From Hyphomicrobium_A sp963726795 (GTDB lineage: Bacteria; Pseudomonadota; Alphaproteobacteria; Rhizobiales; Hyphomicrobiaceae): a stretch of 64,000 nucleotides of DNA. Numbering within the stretch: the stretch's first letter is position 1; each line of letters begins with the position of its first letter. The position numbers were made by a program, and so were the translations under genes. This document shows positions 8,296 to 16,624 of this stretch, one piece after another. The stretch lies in contig CAVSDD010000008.1 of NCBI GenBank assembly GCA_963726795.1, positions 62,001 through 126,000 on the forward strand. Reading direction: 5' to 3'. The notes under the pieces are model-generated. The model had not been told where the DNA came from, searched no databases, and saw only the letters and a list, made by a program, of their open reading frames with translations.

Positions 8296-8700
8296 ATGTC
8301 GCTCCGGTCGCTACCGCTCATCGTGATCGCGTTCATCCTCTACAACGTGATCGTTCTGTCGTTTGGCGTTGAGGCGCTCGACAGAAACTTGTTCGAGCTC
8401 ACGATGCTGAGTGGCGGCGTCTGGAAGTTCAACGCGGGCCACCTGGTCATTCTGATCACGCTGATTTTGCTCTTCATCGAGATCGTGAAATCGACCTACA
8501 CGAGTACCTCCTCGCTGGTTGATCACGGCTTGTCGATGGTGGTGTTCGTCGCCTGCCTCGTCGAATTCCTGATGACACCGCCGGCCGCGACCTCGGTATT
8601 CTTCTTGATCGTCGTCGCCACGTCGATTGACGTCATTGCCGGCTTCACGATCGGCATCCGCGTCGCACAGCGCGACCTGACGTTCGGAACGGCGAATTAG
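8296..8700 (+). CDS. Small four-helix inner-membrane protein, unknown function
   Basis: A 134-residue hydrophobic protein with about four membrane segments (LPLIVIAFILYNVIVLSFG, HLVILITLILLFIEIV, LSMVVFVACLVEFLM, FFLIVVATSIDVIAGF). I do not recognise a named family. ATG 8296 is chosen because translation upstream to 8197 gives only polar, low-quality sequence and GGAAGGGAA precedes 8296. It lies about 140 bp beyond rpmF on the same strand, and a hairpin follows the stop. It lacks charged or catalytic motifs inside the membrane that would suggest transport or enzyme activity. Confidence 0.7.
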   Translation: MSLRSLPLIVIAFILYNVIVLSFGVEALDRNLFELTMLSGGVWKFNAGHLVILITLILLFIEIVKSTYTSTSSLVDHGLSMVVFVACLVEFLMTPPAATSVFFLIVVATSIDVIAGFTIGIRVAQRDLTFGTAN

Positions 8701-8718
8701 CCTTTCGCGGACGAAGAA

Positions 8719-8745
8719 ACCCGCGGTCCATCGATGGCCGCGGGT
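8719..8745 (+). terminator. hairpin after the four-helix membrane protein gene
   Basis: Perfect 8-bp inverted repeat ACCCGCGG (8719-8726) and CCGCGGGT (8738-8745) with a short partly paired loop, starting 19 bp after the stop codon. No T-run follows, so it is at best a weak intrinsic terminator or an mRNA 3' stabiliser. Confidence 0.45.
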
Positions 8746-8876
8746 GGTCGTTGATCCGTGATCACCGCACCTCGATACAGGTACATGACACTGGCGCGCG
8801 GGCACCCGACGCGTGTCGCGTCATGCGCTGCTGCGGCTTGCTAGCTGTCGTCGATTGCGTCAGTGGGCAGCAGCGA

Positions 8877-9523
8877 CTACTCGCGGTCGCCGGAGAGCTT
8901 GTCGATCTTCTGCTGCATGTTGGCGAGCTGCGCCTTCAGCTCGCTGATGTCGCTTGTTTCTTTCTTGGCGGGTTCGGCCACATCGGCCTTTTCACCTGCC
9001 GGCCCCGGGGCTTGACCGGGACGCTTGGGGGCGCCTGGAACGCCCGAGAACGGGCTCCACATCGACAGCGCCTGCTCAAACATCGCCATGTTCTTGCGCG
9101 CCAGCTCTTGATAAACGTCGAAGGCGGCTGCCGGATTGGCGAAGGCGTTGGCAAACTGCGTGCGGAACTTCTCCTGTTCCTTGGCCAGGTTCTCGAGGCT
9201 GAACTGCAGGTAGCCGGGTACCATGCGGCCGATGCTGTCATCGTAGAAGCGGATCAACTGGCGTAGGAAGGGTACCGGCAGCAGCGTCTGGCCGCCCACG
9301 CGGTTCTCTTGCTCGACGATGATCTGGGTCAGCACCGAGTGCGTTAGGTCATCGCCCGTCTTGGCGTCGTAGACGACGAAATCGCGATCCGAGCGCACCA
9401 TTGTCGCCAGATCCTCGAGCGTCACGTAGGTGCTCGTCTCGGTATTGTAGAGCCGGCGATTGGCATACTTCTTTATGACAACCGCTTCTTTTTCTCGCTA
9501 GGTGCTTCGGGTTTGTTCAGCAT
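8877..9523 (-). CDS. phaR: Polyhydroxyalkanoate synthesis repressor PhaR, frameshifted near its start
   Basis: DNA- and PHB-binding repressor that controls phasin and PHB genes. The main frame reads VIKKYANRRLYNTETSTYVTLEDLA, the PhaR/PhbF DNA-binding domain, then LTHSVLTQIIVEQE and a C-terminal Glu/Lys-rich coiled region (LKAQLANMQQKIDKLSG). That frame is open only back to TAG 9498-9500 and contains no ATG, GTG or TTG before the conserved KKYANRRLY. In the neighbouring frame ATG 9523 gives MLNKPEAPSEKKKRLS and stops at 9473-9475. A one-base gain in 9476-9497, for example in the A5 run (9489-9493, minus strand), would join the two into a normal PhaR. A missing base in the sequence is the likely cause. 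It is divergent from phaA. Confidence 0.85.
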
Positions 9524-9549
9524 TTTGCGGGCCGTAGAGGCAGTTGTTG

Positions 9550-9562
9550 CGCTGCATCAGCG
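9550..9562. promoter_or_regulatory. inverted repeat in the phaR-phaA intergenic region
   Basis: CGCTG-N3-CAGCG, a perfect short palindrome 27 bp upstream of the phaR start codon. It resembles the CTGC/GCAG logic of PhaR operators only loosely. Autoregulation of phaR is a possible role. Confidence 0.25.
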
Positions 9563-9654
9563 TAACACCCCGGGGGCCGGGGGGCCAGCCGTTTGTGTTG
9601 ACCTCCTCGGCCAGATGTCGCAATTGCAGGCGGCAACACCGTACTGCTATCGTG

Positions 9655-9666
9655 CTGCAAAAGCAG
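9655..9666. promoter_or_regulatory. candidate PhaR operator ahead of phaA
   Basis: The sequence CTGC-AAAA-GCAG is a perfect inverted repeat 87 bp upstream of the phaA start. PhaR repressors of phototrophic and denitrifying alphaproteobacteria have been described as binding CTGC-N3/4-GCAG or TGC-rich sites. Its position between phaR and phaA makes control of phaAB plausible. Confidence 0.5.
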
Positions 9667-9752
9667 GCCGAAGCCCGGTTTGCGCCCGCGCGGGGCCAAT
9701 TCTCGGCGTGGTAACGCTAACAACACCTAATCCGCCAAGGAGACGCCGTTAG

Positions 9753-10940
9753 ATGAGCCAGGATAACGCGACCATCGTGATTGCCAGCGCGGCGCGGACC
9801 CCCGTGGGCTCGTTCAACGGTTCGCTCGGGAGCCTCCCCGCGCATGAGCTCGGCAAGGTCGCTATCAAAGCGGCGGTGGAACGCGCCGGCCTTCAGTCGG
9901 GCGATATCTCCGAGGTGATCCTCGGCCAGGTGCTCACCGCCGGCCAGGGCCAGAACCCTGCGCGCCAGGCCTCGATTGCCGCCGGCATCCCGGTCGACAG
10001 TCCGGCCTGGATCGTCAATCAGGTTTGCGGATCGGCGTTGCGGGCGGTCGCGCTCGGCATGCAGCAGATCCAGACCGGCAGCTCCTCGATCGTGGTCGCG
10101 GGTGGCCAGGAGAGCATGAGCCAGTCGCATCATTCGGCCTACCTGCGCGGCGGCGTGAAGATGGGCTCGCTCGATCTCGCCGACACGATGATCAAGGACG
10201 GCTTGTGGGAAGCCTTCAACGGCTACCACATGGGCACGACCGCCGAGAACGTCGCGCGCCAGTGGCAGATCACGCGCGAGGAGCAGGACAACTTCGCGGT
10301 CGCCTCGCAGAACAAGGCCGAGGCCGCCAAGAAGGCCGGCAAGTTCAAGGACGAGATCGCGCCGGTGACCATCAAGGGCAAGAAGGGCGACACCGTCGTC
10401 TCGGAGGACGAGTACATCCGCGACGGCGCGACCTACGAGAGCGTCGCCAAGCTGCGTCCTGCCTTCGACAAGGCCGGCAGTGTCACGGCCGGCAACGCAT
10501 CGGGTCTCAACGACGGCGCGGCCGCGGTTGTGCTCATGACGCTCGAGGAAGCCAAGAAGCGGGGCATCGAGCCGCTCGCCCGGATCGTCTCGTGGGCGCA
10601 TGCCGGTGTCGATCCTTCGATCATGGGCACAGGCCCCATTCCGGCGTCTAAGAAGGCGCTCGAGAAAGCCGGCTGGACCGTGAAAGACCTCGATTTAATC
10701 GAGGCGAACGAGGCATTTGCCGCGCAGGCCTGCGCCGTCAACAAGGGGCTTGGGTGGGATACCGCCAAGGTCAACGTGAATGGTGGCGCGATCGCGATCG
10801 GTCACCCGATCGGGGCGTCCGGCGCGCGCGTGTTGACGACGCTGCTGCATGAGATGAAGCGGCGCAACGCCAAGAAAGGCCTCGCAACGCTGTGCATCGG
10901 CGGCGGCATGGGTATCGCGCTGTGCGTCGAGCGCGACTAA
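9753..10940 (+). CDS. phaA: Acetyl-CoA C-acetyltransferase (beta-ketothiolase PhaA)
   Basis: Thiolase that condenses two acetyl-CoA to acetoacetyl-CoA, the first step of PHB synthesis. The 395-residue protein has the nucleophile Cys92 in NQVCGSALRA, the catalytic His in AIGHPIGASGAR and the second Cys in the C-terminal GIALC, so the catalytic triad is intact. An AAGGAGA ribosome-binding site lies just before ATG 9753. phaB follows after 100 bp, and phaR is divergent upstream. This is the usual alphaproteobacterial PHB arrangement. No PHB synthase (phaC) is present in this window. Confidence 0.96.
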   Translation: MSQDNATIVIASAARTPVGSFNGSLGSLPAHELGKVAIKAAVERAGLQSGDISEVILGQVLTAGQGQNPARQASIAAGIPVDSPAWIVNQVCGSALRAVALGMQQIQTGSSSIVVAGGQESMSQSHHSAYLRGGVKMGSLDLADTMIKDGLWEAFNGYHMGTTAENVARQWQITREEQDNFAVASQNKAEAAKKAGKFKDEIAPVTIKGKKGDTVVSEDEYIRDGATYESVAKLRPAFDKAGSVTAGNASGLNDGAAAVVLMTLEEAKKRGIEPLARIVSWAHAGVDPSIMGTGPIPASKKALEKAGWTVKDLDLIEANEAFAAQACAVNKGLGWDTAKVNVNGGAIAIGHPIGASGARVLTTLLHEMKRRNAKKGLATLCIGGGMGIALCVERD

Positions 10941-10967
10941 TCCCTCTTAACTCTCGATCGCAAGTGA

Positions 10968-10989
10968 GAGGCCGGCAGCGTCCGGCCTC
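10968..10989 (+). other. hairpin between phaA and phaB
   Basis: Perfect 8-bp stem GAGGCCGG (10968-10975) and CCGGCCTC (10982-10989) with a 6-base loop in the 100-bp gap between phaA and phaB. There is no T-run, so it may act as a transcript stabiliser or partial attenuator within a phaAB message. Confidence 0.4.
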
Positions 10990-11040
10990 CGCTATGATCG
11001 CAAGCGTTCAAACAACAAATAAACCTGAGGGAGGAATTAC

Positions 11041-11769
11041 ATGGCTCGTGTCGCGCTGGTGACCGGGGGGACGCGTGGCATCGGTCACGCCATCTCGGTG
11101 GCCCTGAAGGCCCGCGGTTACCGCGTCGCCGCCAACTATGCCAGCAACGATGCCGCTGCTCAGCAGTTCCAAGTCGAGACCGGGATCCCGGTTTTCAAAT
11201 GGGACGTCGGCGATTTCGCCGCGTGCGAGAAGGGCGTGGCGCAAGTCGTGAAGGAGCTGGGGCCTGTCGACGTGCTGGTCAATAACGCCGGCATCACCAG
11301 CGACGCCATGCTTCACCGCATGACGAAGGAGCAGTGGGACAAGGTCGTGCGCACCGATCTCGATTCCGTTTTCAATATGTGCCGCCAGGTCATCGACAGC
11401 ATGCGCACGAAGAGCTTCGGGCGCATCATCAACGTCGGCTCGATCAACGGCCGCAAAGGTCAGATGGGGCAGACGAACTACTCAGCCGCGAAGGCCGGCA
11501 TGCACGGCTTCACCAAGGCGCTCGCGTTCGAAGGAGCGGCCAAGGGCATCACGGTCAATACGATTGCGCCGGGCTATATCGCGACCGAGATGGTGGCGGC
11601 GGTGCCGAAGGAAGTGCTCGAGACCAAGATCATTCCGCAGATCCCGGTCGGACGTCTGGGCGAAGAGAGCGAAATCGCGCGCGCGGTCGTGTTTCTAGCC
11701 GCGGATGAGGCCGGATTCGTTACCGGCGCCTGCTTCGACATCAACGGCGGCCACTACATGGCCACCTAA
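11041..11769 (+). CDS. phaB: Acetoacetyl-CoA reductase PhaB
   Basis: NADPH-dependent short-chain dehydrogenase that reduces acetoacetyl-CoA to (R)-3-hydroxybutyryl-CoA for PHB. At 242 residues it has the cofactor motif VTGGTRGIG (7-15), NNAG (81-84), catalytic Ser134 and the YSAAK motif with Tyr147/Lys151. A strong GAGGGAGGAATT ribosome-binding site precedes ATG 11041. Its position directly after phaA supports the PHB role over fatty-acid FabG. A terminator follows at 11841-11880. Confidence 0.95.
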   Translation: MARVALVTGGTRGIGHAISVALKARGYRVAANYASNDAAAQQFQVETGIPVFKWDVGDFAACEKGVAQVVKELGPVDVLVNNAGITSDAMLHRMTKEQWDKVVRTDLDSVFNMCRQVIDSMRTKSFGRIINVGSINGRKGQMGQTNYSAAKAGMHGFTKALAFEGAAKGITVNTIAPGYIATEMVAAVPKEVLETKIIPQIPVGRLGEESEIARAVVFLAADEAGFVTGACFDINGGHYMAT

Positions 11770-11776
11770 ATTACCA

Positions 11777-11804
11777 CACGCGTTCATGTCGGATTGAACG
11801 CGTG
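11777..11804. repeat. perfect 10-bp inverted repeat after phaB
   Basis: CACGCGTTCA (11777-11786) and TGAACGCGTG (11795-11804) flank an 8-base loop. No T-run follows on the plus strand. A second, imperfect copy of the GATTGAACGC...GGGATGCCCG pattern continues into the terminator at 11841. The pair may act as a double terminator or be a degenerate intergenic repeat. Confidence 0.5.
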
Positions 11805-11840
11805 GGATGCCCGGTTGAACTGCGGTTTATGAACGATTGA

Positions 11841-11880
11841 ACGCAAGGCTTGTCGGGGATGCCCGCGAGCCTTGCGTTTT
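11841..11880 (+). terminator. rho-independent terminator for phaAB
   Basis: Stem ACGCAAGGCT (11841-11850) and AGCCTTGCGT (11868-11877), followed by a T-run. It sits between phaB and the convergent NYN gene, whose stop is at 11883. The loop can also pair internally (CGGG/CCCG). Confidence 0.8.
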
Positions 11881-11882
11881 TG

Positions 11883-13661
11883 TTATCCCCGCAGGCGCGT
11901 GCGGATGATGCGGGGGAATTCGTCCGTGCCGGGGCCCTGCTCTCCAGCCGGACGCTCAGAGCTCCACCAGCGATCAGCGTGCACGTCGGCGACCGGAGCC
12001 TGGGCTGCGGGAGCCTGCTGCTGTGTGCCGGGTGTCGGCGCCGCGGGACCGGCATTCGGCATGGCGTTAGCCGTCGCGGGCACAGGCACCGCATTGGCGT
12101 TCGCCGTTGCAGCCGCGGCCGCGTTGGCGCGAGCCGGGATGCTCGGCCCGGCAAACCAAGCCTCGATCAGATCGAGCTCGTCGGCCGACAGGTTGAGACC
12201 CTGGCTGCGGCAGCGCGCGACCACGAAGTTGCGGAAGCGGCTGGCGAAGAGCGAAGCCGAGACGCCCTGCACGAACCACGGATCGGATTCGCCCACGACA
12301 TCGAGGATGAAGCGCGCGTCTTCGGTGCGCACCTCGAGCCCCAGATCCTGCGCCCGCTTGACGATGTTCTTCACCGTCTGCATGCCGGCCGGACCGTTCG
12401 CACTGATCTCCTGCGCCATGACGTCGAACAGCGCGCGATAGTCGGGCGGCGAAAGCGTCGGAGCCTGGCTCGCCTCGTGGATGCGCGCAATCGACTGCTG
12501 GATCGCGGTCGCGCCTTCACCAGCCGCGCGTGGCGGCGTGAAGGGCTGGTAACGGGGTAGCCCCGGCTGGCCCGAGAGGGCTTCGGACGGCGCCGGGGCT
12601 TGCGGACCGCGCTGCGTCTGGGCGGGGGGCCCGGATTGCGGTGCGGTTCGCGGGGCCTGCGGAGCGGTGCCGAGCAGCGGTGGCAAATTGCGCTGCAACG
12701 GTGCCGATACAGCTGGCTCCTGGCGGGACGCGTCTGGTCGGCGCGTCTCGATCCGGTTGCGTGTCTCGCCCTGCACGGCGCGGCTCGCGTCATAGACGCA
12801 GTATGGCGGCTGCGTGGTCAGTTTGATCTCCTCGGGCAAGCCCTTGGAGAGAAGATCGCGGAAGCTGCCCATCCCGCCCCAGGCGGAACCGACCGTCTTG
12901 TCGTAACCGAGCGTGCGTACTGCGCGATCGGCGAGGGCCTCGAGCGGCAACGGCTGCTCGGAAGCGCGCACCGCGGACACGACCTCGTTGAGGATGTGCC
13001 GGCGCAGCGTCTCGATGTTGGTCGCGCTTGGCAGCGCGGGAATGTCGGCGTGCTCGGTGGGGCGAGCAGCAATCTCGCCTTCGAGCAGCAGCATCATCAG
13101 ATCGGATTCGCGCACTTCTGCGTCGCAGATCGCGGTGTATGGCGCTGCCGTGTTGTCGTTGGAATAGATGACCGTGCGGCGTGCATGTGAGCGCAGCCGA
13201 TGCAGCACGGGTGTGAAGTCGGCATCGCCAGAGAGGATGACGAACTCATCGAAATAGGTTTCGTGCGTGAGGATATCGCGCACGTCCATCACGATGCGAA
13301 TGTCGGCGGAGTTCTTCAAAAGCGCGGTCAGCGGCGGACAATCGATCACTTCGCAGCCCGCGCGCAGGAAATGGTGGCGCACGAACGGGAAGGACGTCAT
13401 GTCGGTCGAGTTATCGCCTTGATTACGCCGCGGTACCGGATTGCCGTAGCAGCGATTGATGACGATTCGGCGCGGGCGCTCTGCTTCGGGGCTGTTGGTT
13501 GGAGTCATCAGGCGGCCCGTTTCGAGCGCCTTGATCCACCGTGCAGCGTCCTTGGAGAACCGCTTGGCCGCTTCCTCGCTCTTGCGCTTCAGCGAAAGGT
13601 ACACGTTGTCGTAATCGACGAAGACCGTCGTCAAAATGGGTCCAAGCGACTCCCGCTTCAT
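11883..13661 (-). CDS. NYN-domain (LabA/PIN-like) protein with long proline-rich C-terminal region
   Basis: A 592-residue protein whose first 200 residues form a NYN (PIN-like nuclease) domain. The acidic residues expected at the active site are visible: VFVDYDNVYLS near the start, SADIRIVMDVRD in the middle and VILSGDADFTPVLHRLRS. A basic and hydrophobic segment around 215-290 (TLRRHILNEVVSAVRASEQP, FRDLLSKGLP) looks like a LOTUS/OST-HTH-type RNA-binding module, which is an inference. A Pro/Gln-rich linker follows and then a helical C-terminal domain (FDVMAQEISANGPAGMQTVK, DLGLEVRTEDARFILDVVGE). NYN proteins act in RNA processing or turnover, but no substrate can be named. ATG 13661 is preferred over TTG 13670 because GGGGGG lies nine bases upstream of it. 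Confidence 0.8.
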   Translation of the reverse strand: MKRESLGPILTTVFVDYDNVYLSLKRKSEEAAKRFSKDAARWIKALETGRLMTPTNSPEAERPRRIVINRCYGNPVPRRNQGDNSTDMTSFPFVRHHFLRAGCEVIDCPPLTALLKNSADIRIVMDVRDILTHETYFDEFVILSGDADFTPVLHRLRSHARRTVIYSNDNTAAPYTAICDAEVRESDLMMLLLEGEIAARPTEHADIPALPSATNIETLRRHILNEVVSAVRASEQPLPLEALADRAVRTLGYDKTVGSAWGGMGSFRDLLSKGLPEEIKLTTQPPYCVYDASRAVQGETRNRIETRRPDASRQEPAVSAPLQRNLPPLLGTAPQAPRTAPQSGPPAQTQRGPQAPAPSEALSGQPGLPRYQPFTPPRAAGEGATAIQQSIARIHEASQAPTLSPPDYRALFDVMAQEISANGPAGMQTVKNIVKRAQDLGLEVRTEDARFILDVVGESDPWFVQGVSASLFASRFRNFVVARCRSQGLNLSADELDLIEAWFAGPSIPARANAAAAATANANAVPVPATANAMPNAGPAAPTPGTQQQAPAAQAPVADVHADRWWSSERPAGEQGPGTDEFPRIIRTRLRG

Positions 13662-13863
13662 AACCGGCAACCCCCCGCTGGCCGTGGTTCAAGTCGTACT
13701 TGCCAGCACTCTTTGGTGAGTCGCACCGACGCGGCAAGCGCAGTGGCGCTGCGCATTGGCCATTTGCACAATAAGCGTTTTCCGCCAGTACGTTAGAGAA
13801 TCGGTACGGGGGTCATTAGTCGTGGAAAAGTCACTGGTGCGCCAAACAAGCAACTGTCATGGA

Positions 13864-14325
13864 TCAGCGTTGCGGCAGCATCTTGGGATCGACGGGGTCA
13901 AAGCCCCCGTCAGCAAGCTCAAATCCCGTAAATTCGAATCCCGGAGCAACCGTGCAGCCGGCGAGCGTCCAAGCGCCGAGGCTGCGTGCCGACTGCCACC
14001 AGCCAGCCGGTACTACCGCTTGCGGGCGCTCGCCCGCATCAAGCGCCGAGCCGAGCCGTAGCCGCGTGAGGATCCCCTTGTCGTCGGCGAGGGACAGCTC
14101 GAGCGTCGCACCGGCATACCAATGCCAGGCCTCGGCGGCGTCGACGCGGTGCCAGCGCGAGATCTCGCCGGCGGCGAGCAGGAAGTAGATCGCGGTTGAG
14201 GCGGCGCGGCCGCTTGCGATTTTGACCTCGTCGCGGAACGTCTCGCGGAAGTGGCCGCCTTCGGGATGCGACTGCAAGTCGAGAAGCTTGATCACATCGG
14301 CGGCGCTCAGCTCAGGCGATGGCAT
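13864..14325 (-). CDS. Cupin superfamily protein (DUF985, cupin_5)
   Basis: A 153-residue cupin of the DUF985 family. Recognisable segments are LLDLQSHPEGGHFRETFRD, TAIYFLLAAGEISRWHRVDAAEAWHWYAG (metal-site histidines), VPAGWWQSAR and GCTVAPGFEFTGFELA. The biochemical role of the family is not settled, and some members bind sugars or metals. ATG 14325 has GGAG nine bases upstream and removes a poor N-terminal stretch present if 14391 were used. It lies 34 bp downstream of the membrane-protein gene at 14360-14842 and is probably co-transcribed with it. Confidence 0.85.
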   Translation of the reverse strand: MPSPELSAADVIKLLDLQSHPEGGHFRETFRDEVKIASGRAASTAIYFLLAAGEISRWHRVDAAEAWHWYAGATLELSLADDKGILTRLRLGSALDAGERPQAVVPAGWWQSARSLGAWTLAGCTVAPGFEFTGFELADGGFDPVDPKMLPQR

Positions 14326-14359
14326 CAGGCTCGCTCCACTGGATGCAGGGTGCCGGCTC

Positions 14360-14842
14360 TTAGCGCCGCCGGGCCGCATCGATGCGCTCAATCAGCTTGT
14401 CGATCGTCGGGCTCGTCGTCAGCGGGATAAGGCGAAGGGGCGCGCAGAACGTTACCACCGAGCCAAACACGCTCTGCCGCCGCAGCGAAAGGGTCACGCG
14501 CGGCGGGCTCATCATGGGGGAGTAGCTGACGTTCTTGATATCCGACAAGGCGATGCGGTCTTCCGCCCCGCGATTGCGGACGATCAGCGCGTCCCCGGCA
14601 TCCCACACCTCGTCGACCAGATCGAATATGAGCGCGCGCATGATGAAGAACCCGAACACCGCCATCACTGGCAAAACGATCAGCGGGAGCGAGAAAGCAC
14701 CTTGGAAGCGCAGGCTCGTCGTCGCCACAACCGCCAGACCGCCGAACCAGATCGCAGGGAAAACCCATTTGTAAAAGACGGTCGCCTTCGAGGAGATGCG
14801 AACCATCGCTGGGCGCTCCGCTTGCGAATTCTCAGATGCCAA
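14360..14842 (-). CDS. Membrane protein with two N-terminal helices, unknown function
   Basis: A 160-residue protein with two adjacent membrane segments (about VFYKWVFPAIWFGGLAVVATT and LPLIVLPVMAVFGFFIM) and a cytoplasmic C-terminal domain resembling a PH-like fold (ALIVRNRGAEDRIALSDIKN, PRVTLSLRRQSVFGSVVTFC). The PH-like suggestion is an inference from the strand pattern. No enzyme motif is seen. It is upstream of the cupin gene in the same direction and downstream of gloB by about 105 bp. Confidence 0.65.
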   Translation of the reverse strand: MASENSQAERPAMVRISSKATVFYKWVFPAIWFGGLAVVATTSLRFQGAFSLPLIVLPVMAVFGFFIMRALIFDLVDEVWDAGDALIVRNRGAEDRIALSDIKNVSYSPMMSPPRVTLSLRRQSVFGSVVTFCAPLRLIPLTTSPTIDKLIERIDAARRR

Positions 14843-14949
14843 CGCACGCGTCGCAGTCGCGCGAGCGGCCTGAGATTATCATGCCGCCGACAGCGGTCTG
14901 AAGCTGCTCGTGTGTCGCGGGGCCGCAATGTCCGACACCGGCGGCGGCA

Positions 14950-15721
14950 TCAGGCCTTGTTCTTGCGCTCGCGGATCTCGGCGAAGACCTTCCAGTCGGG
15001 AGCGAAGGGCAGCCCGATTTTCTGCCGAATCGCGGCGTTGCCTGCGCGCAGGAAGGGGTTGGTCTCGAGCTCCTTGTCGAGCCGCGTGGGCAGCGTCGCC
15101 TCTCCGTTGGCGCGCTGGCGCTCGACCTCCTGCGCGCGCTGGCGCAGGGCGGCGTTGTCGGGATCGACGGTGAGCGCAAAGCGCGCGTTGGCGGCGGTGT
15201 ACTCGTGCCCGCAGTAGATCTCGGTGTCGCGCGGCAGCCCCATGAGCTTCTTCAAGGAGTTCCACATCATCTCGGCGTTGCCTTCAAACACGCGGCCGGC
15301 ACCCATCGCAAACAGCGTGTCGCCCACGAACGCGACCTTGGCGGCCGGTATCCAGTAGGAGAGGTGACCGAGCGTGTGCCCGGGCGTCTCGAGCACCCGC
15401 ACCTCGAAGCCCCCGAATGCGATGGTGTCTCCTTCGCGCACGCCACGGTCGATCCCCGGGTACGCGGTCGGCCTCCGCCAGGGGCCCGATGACGGTGCAG
15501 CCGGTTGCTTCCTTCAAGCGCAGGTTGCCGCCGGTGTGATCCTTGTGATGGTGGGTGATGAGGAGGTGGGTGAGGCGCCAGCCCTTGGCGGCGAGGTGCT
15601 TCAGGATTTCTTCCGCGTCGGGCGCGTCGATCGAGGCCGTGACGCCGGCCTCAGCATCGTGCAGCAACACGCCGAAGTTGTCGGAGAGGCAAGGAAACTG
15701 CTCGATCTCGAGCTTCGGCAT
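14950..15721 (-). CDS. gloB: Hydroxyacylglutathione hydrolase (glyoxalase II), frameshifted
   Basis: Zinc metallo-beta-lactamase-fold enzyme that hydrolyses S-lactoylglutathione in methylglyoxal detoxification. The N-terminal part has the metal motif THHHKDHTGG and the C-terminal part has ETPGHTLGHLSYW, FVGDTLF and YCGHEYTAAN. These lie in two frames. The first frame runs from 15721 and goes wrong after EADRVPG, and the second resumes at DRGVREGDTIAFGG. One extra base in the run of four at 15454-15457 (CCCC on the plus strand) accounts for it, and removing it gives a 256-residue protein, the normal length. The break is probably a sequencing error. It is divergent from the methyltransferase gene at 15890. 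Confidence 0.9.
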
Positions 15722-15889
15722 GCTTTGGCGCTCTTATTGTTGGCACTTGGAGTTTTTGGCGGCTCTTAGGGTGCGGACCCTAGCGGCGGCGTCCGCCGAT
15801 GACAACGCACCTGCGGCAAGGGCTTGAATTGCTGTGCGATCCGGTCAAGTTGTGCGCTGCTGGCCAGGCGCGAGGAGACATCCTCAACG

Positions 15890-16624
15890 ATGCACCACGA
15901 TGTCGTCGAGCTGAAGAACTTCTACGCGACGCCGCTCGGGCAGTCCGTGCGCCGCGTCTTGGGCCATCGCATCCGCGCGCGCTGGCGCGGGCTGACGGGC
16001 GCGACGCTCATCGGCCTGGGTTATGCCTCCCCGTATTTGGGCGCGTTTCGCGGGGAAGCGCGCCGCATCGGTGCGCTGATGCCGGAGACGCAAGGCGCGG
16101 TCGTGTGGCCGAAGGACGGCTCGGCCATGTCGGCGCTAGTTGAGGAGGATCGCCTGCCGCTCGCCGACGGCTCCGTCGACCGTCTGCTCGCGGTGCATTG
16201 CCTCGAGGTCGCCGAGCGCACGCGGCCGCTCTTGCGCGAGATGTGGCGCGTACTGGCGCCCGAAGGCCGGCTCATGCTAGTGGTGCCGAACCGGCGCGGG
16301 GTCTGGGCGCGCCTCGACAAGACGCCGTTCGGGCAGGGGCGTCCCTATAGCCGACAGCAGCTCGAGGCATTGTTGAGCGAAGCCATGTTCAGCTCGCTCG
16401 AATGGGGTGGGGCGCTGTTCGTGCCGCCATTCAATCGCCAGGTGCTGCTGCGCTCGGCGACCGCCTGGGAGCGCGTGGGCGCGGCGATGACGCCCGCGTT
16501 TGCCGGCGTCATCATCGCCGAGGCGCGGAAAGAGCTGGTGGCGCCGATCGGCAAGCCGGTGAAGGCGCGCCGACTGCGCGGTCTTGCGCCCGCAGGCGTG
16601 CGCCCGGCGTATCCGCGCGCTTAG
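15890..16624 (+). CDS. SAM-dependent methyltransferase, class I
   Basis: A 244-residue protein with a Rossmann methyltransferase pattern: motif I-like GATLIGLGYASPYLGAF, an acidic loop LPLADGSVDRLLAVHCLEVAE typical of class I methyltransferases, and LREMWRVLAPEGRLMLVVPN. The substrate is unknown. The SAM-binding glycine motif is less regular than usual (GLGYASPY). ATG 15890 with GAGGAGA upstream is chosen, since the longer frame from 15824 adds an unlikely N-terminus. Orthologues are commonly found divergent from gloB. Its 3' end overlaps the end of metW by 4 bp in convergent orientation. Confidence 0.85.
   Translation: MHHDVVELKNFYATPLGQSVRRVLGHRIRARWRGLTGATLIGLGYASPYLGAFRGEARRIGALMPETQGAVVWPKDGSAMSALVEEDRLPLADGSVDRLLAVHCLEVAERTRPLLREMWRVLAPEGRLMLVVPNRRGVWARLDKTPFGQGRPYSRQQLEALLSEAMFSSLEWGGALFVPPFNRQVLLRSATAWERVGAAMTPAFAGVIIAEARKELVAPIGKPVKARRLRGLAPAGVRPAYPRA

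Noticed and set aside
13920..13945. TTCGAATCCC resembling a tRNA T-loop on the plus strand
   Set aside because: It lies inside the cupin coding sequence (minus strand) and no acceptor, D or anticodon stem can be built around it.
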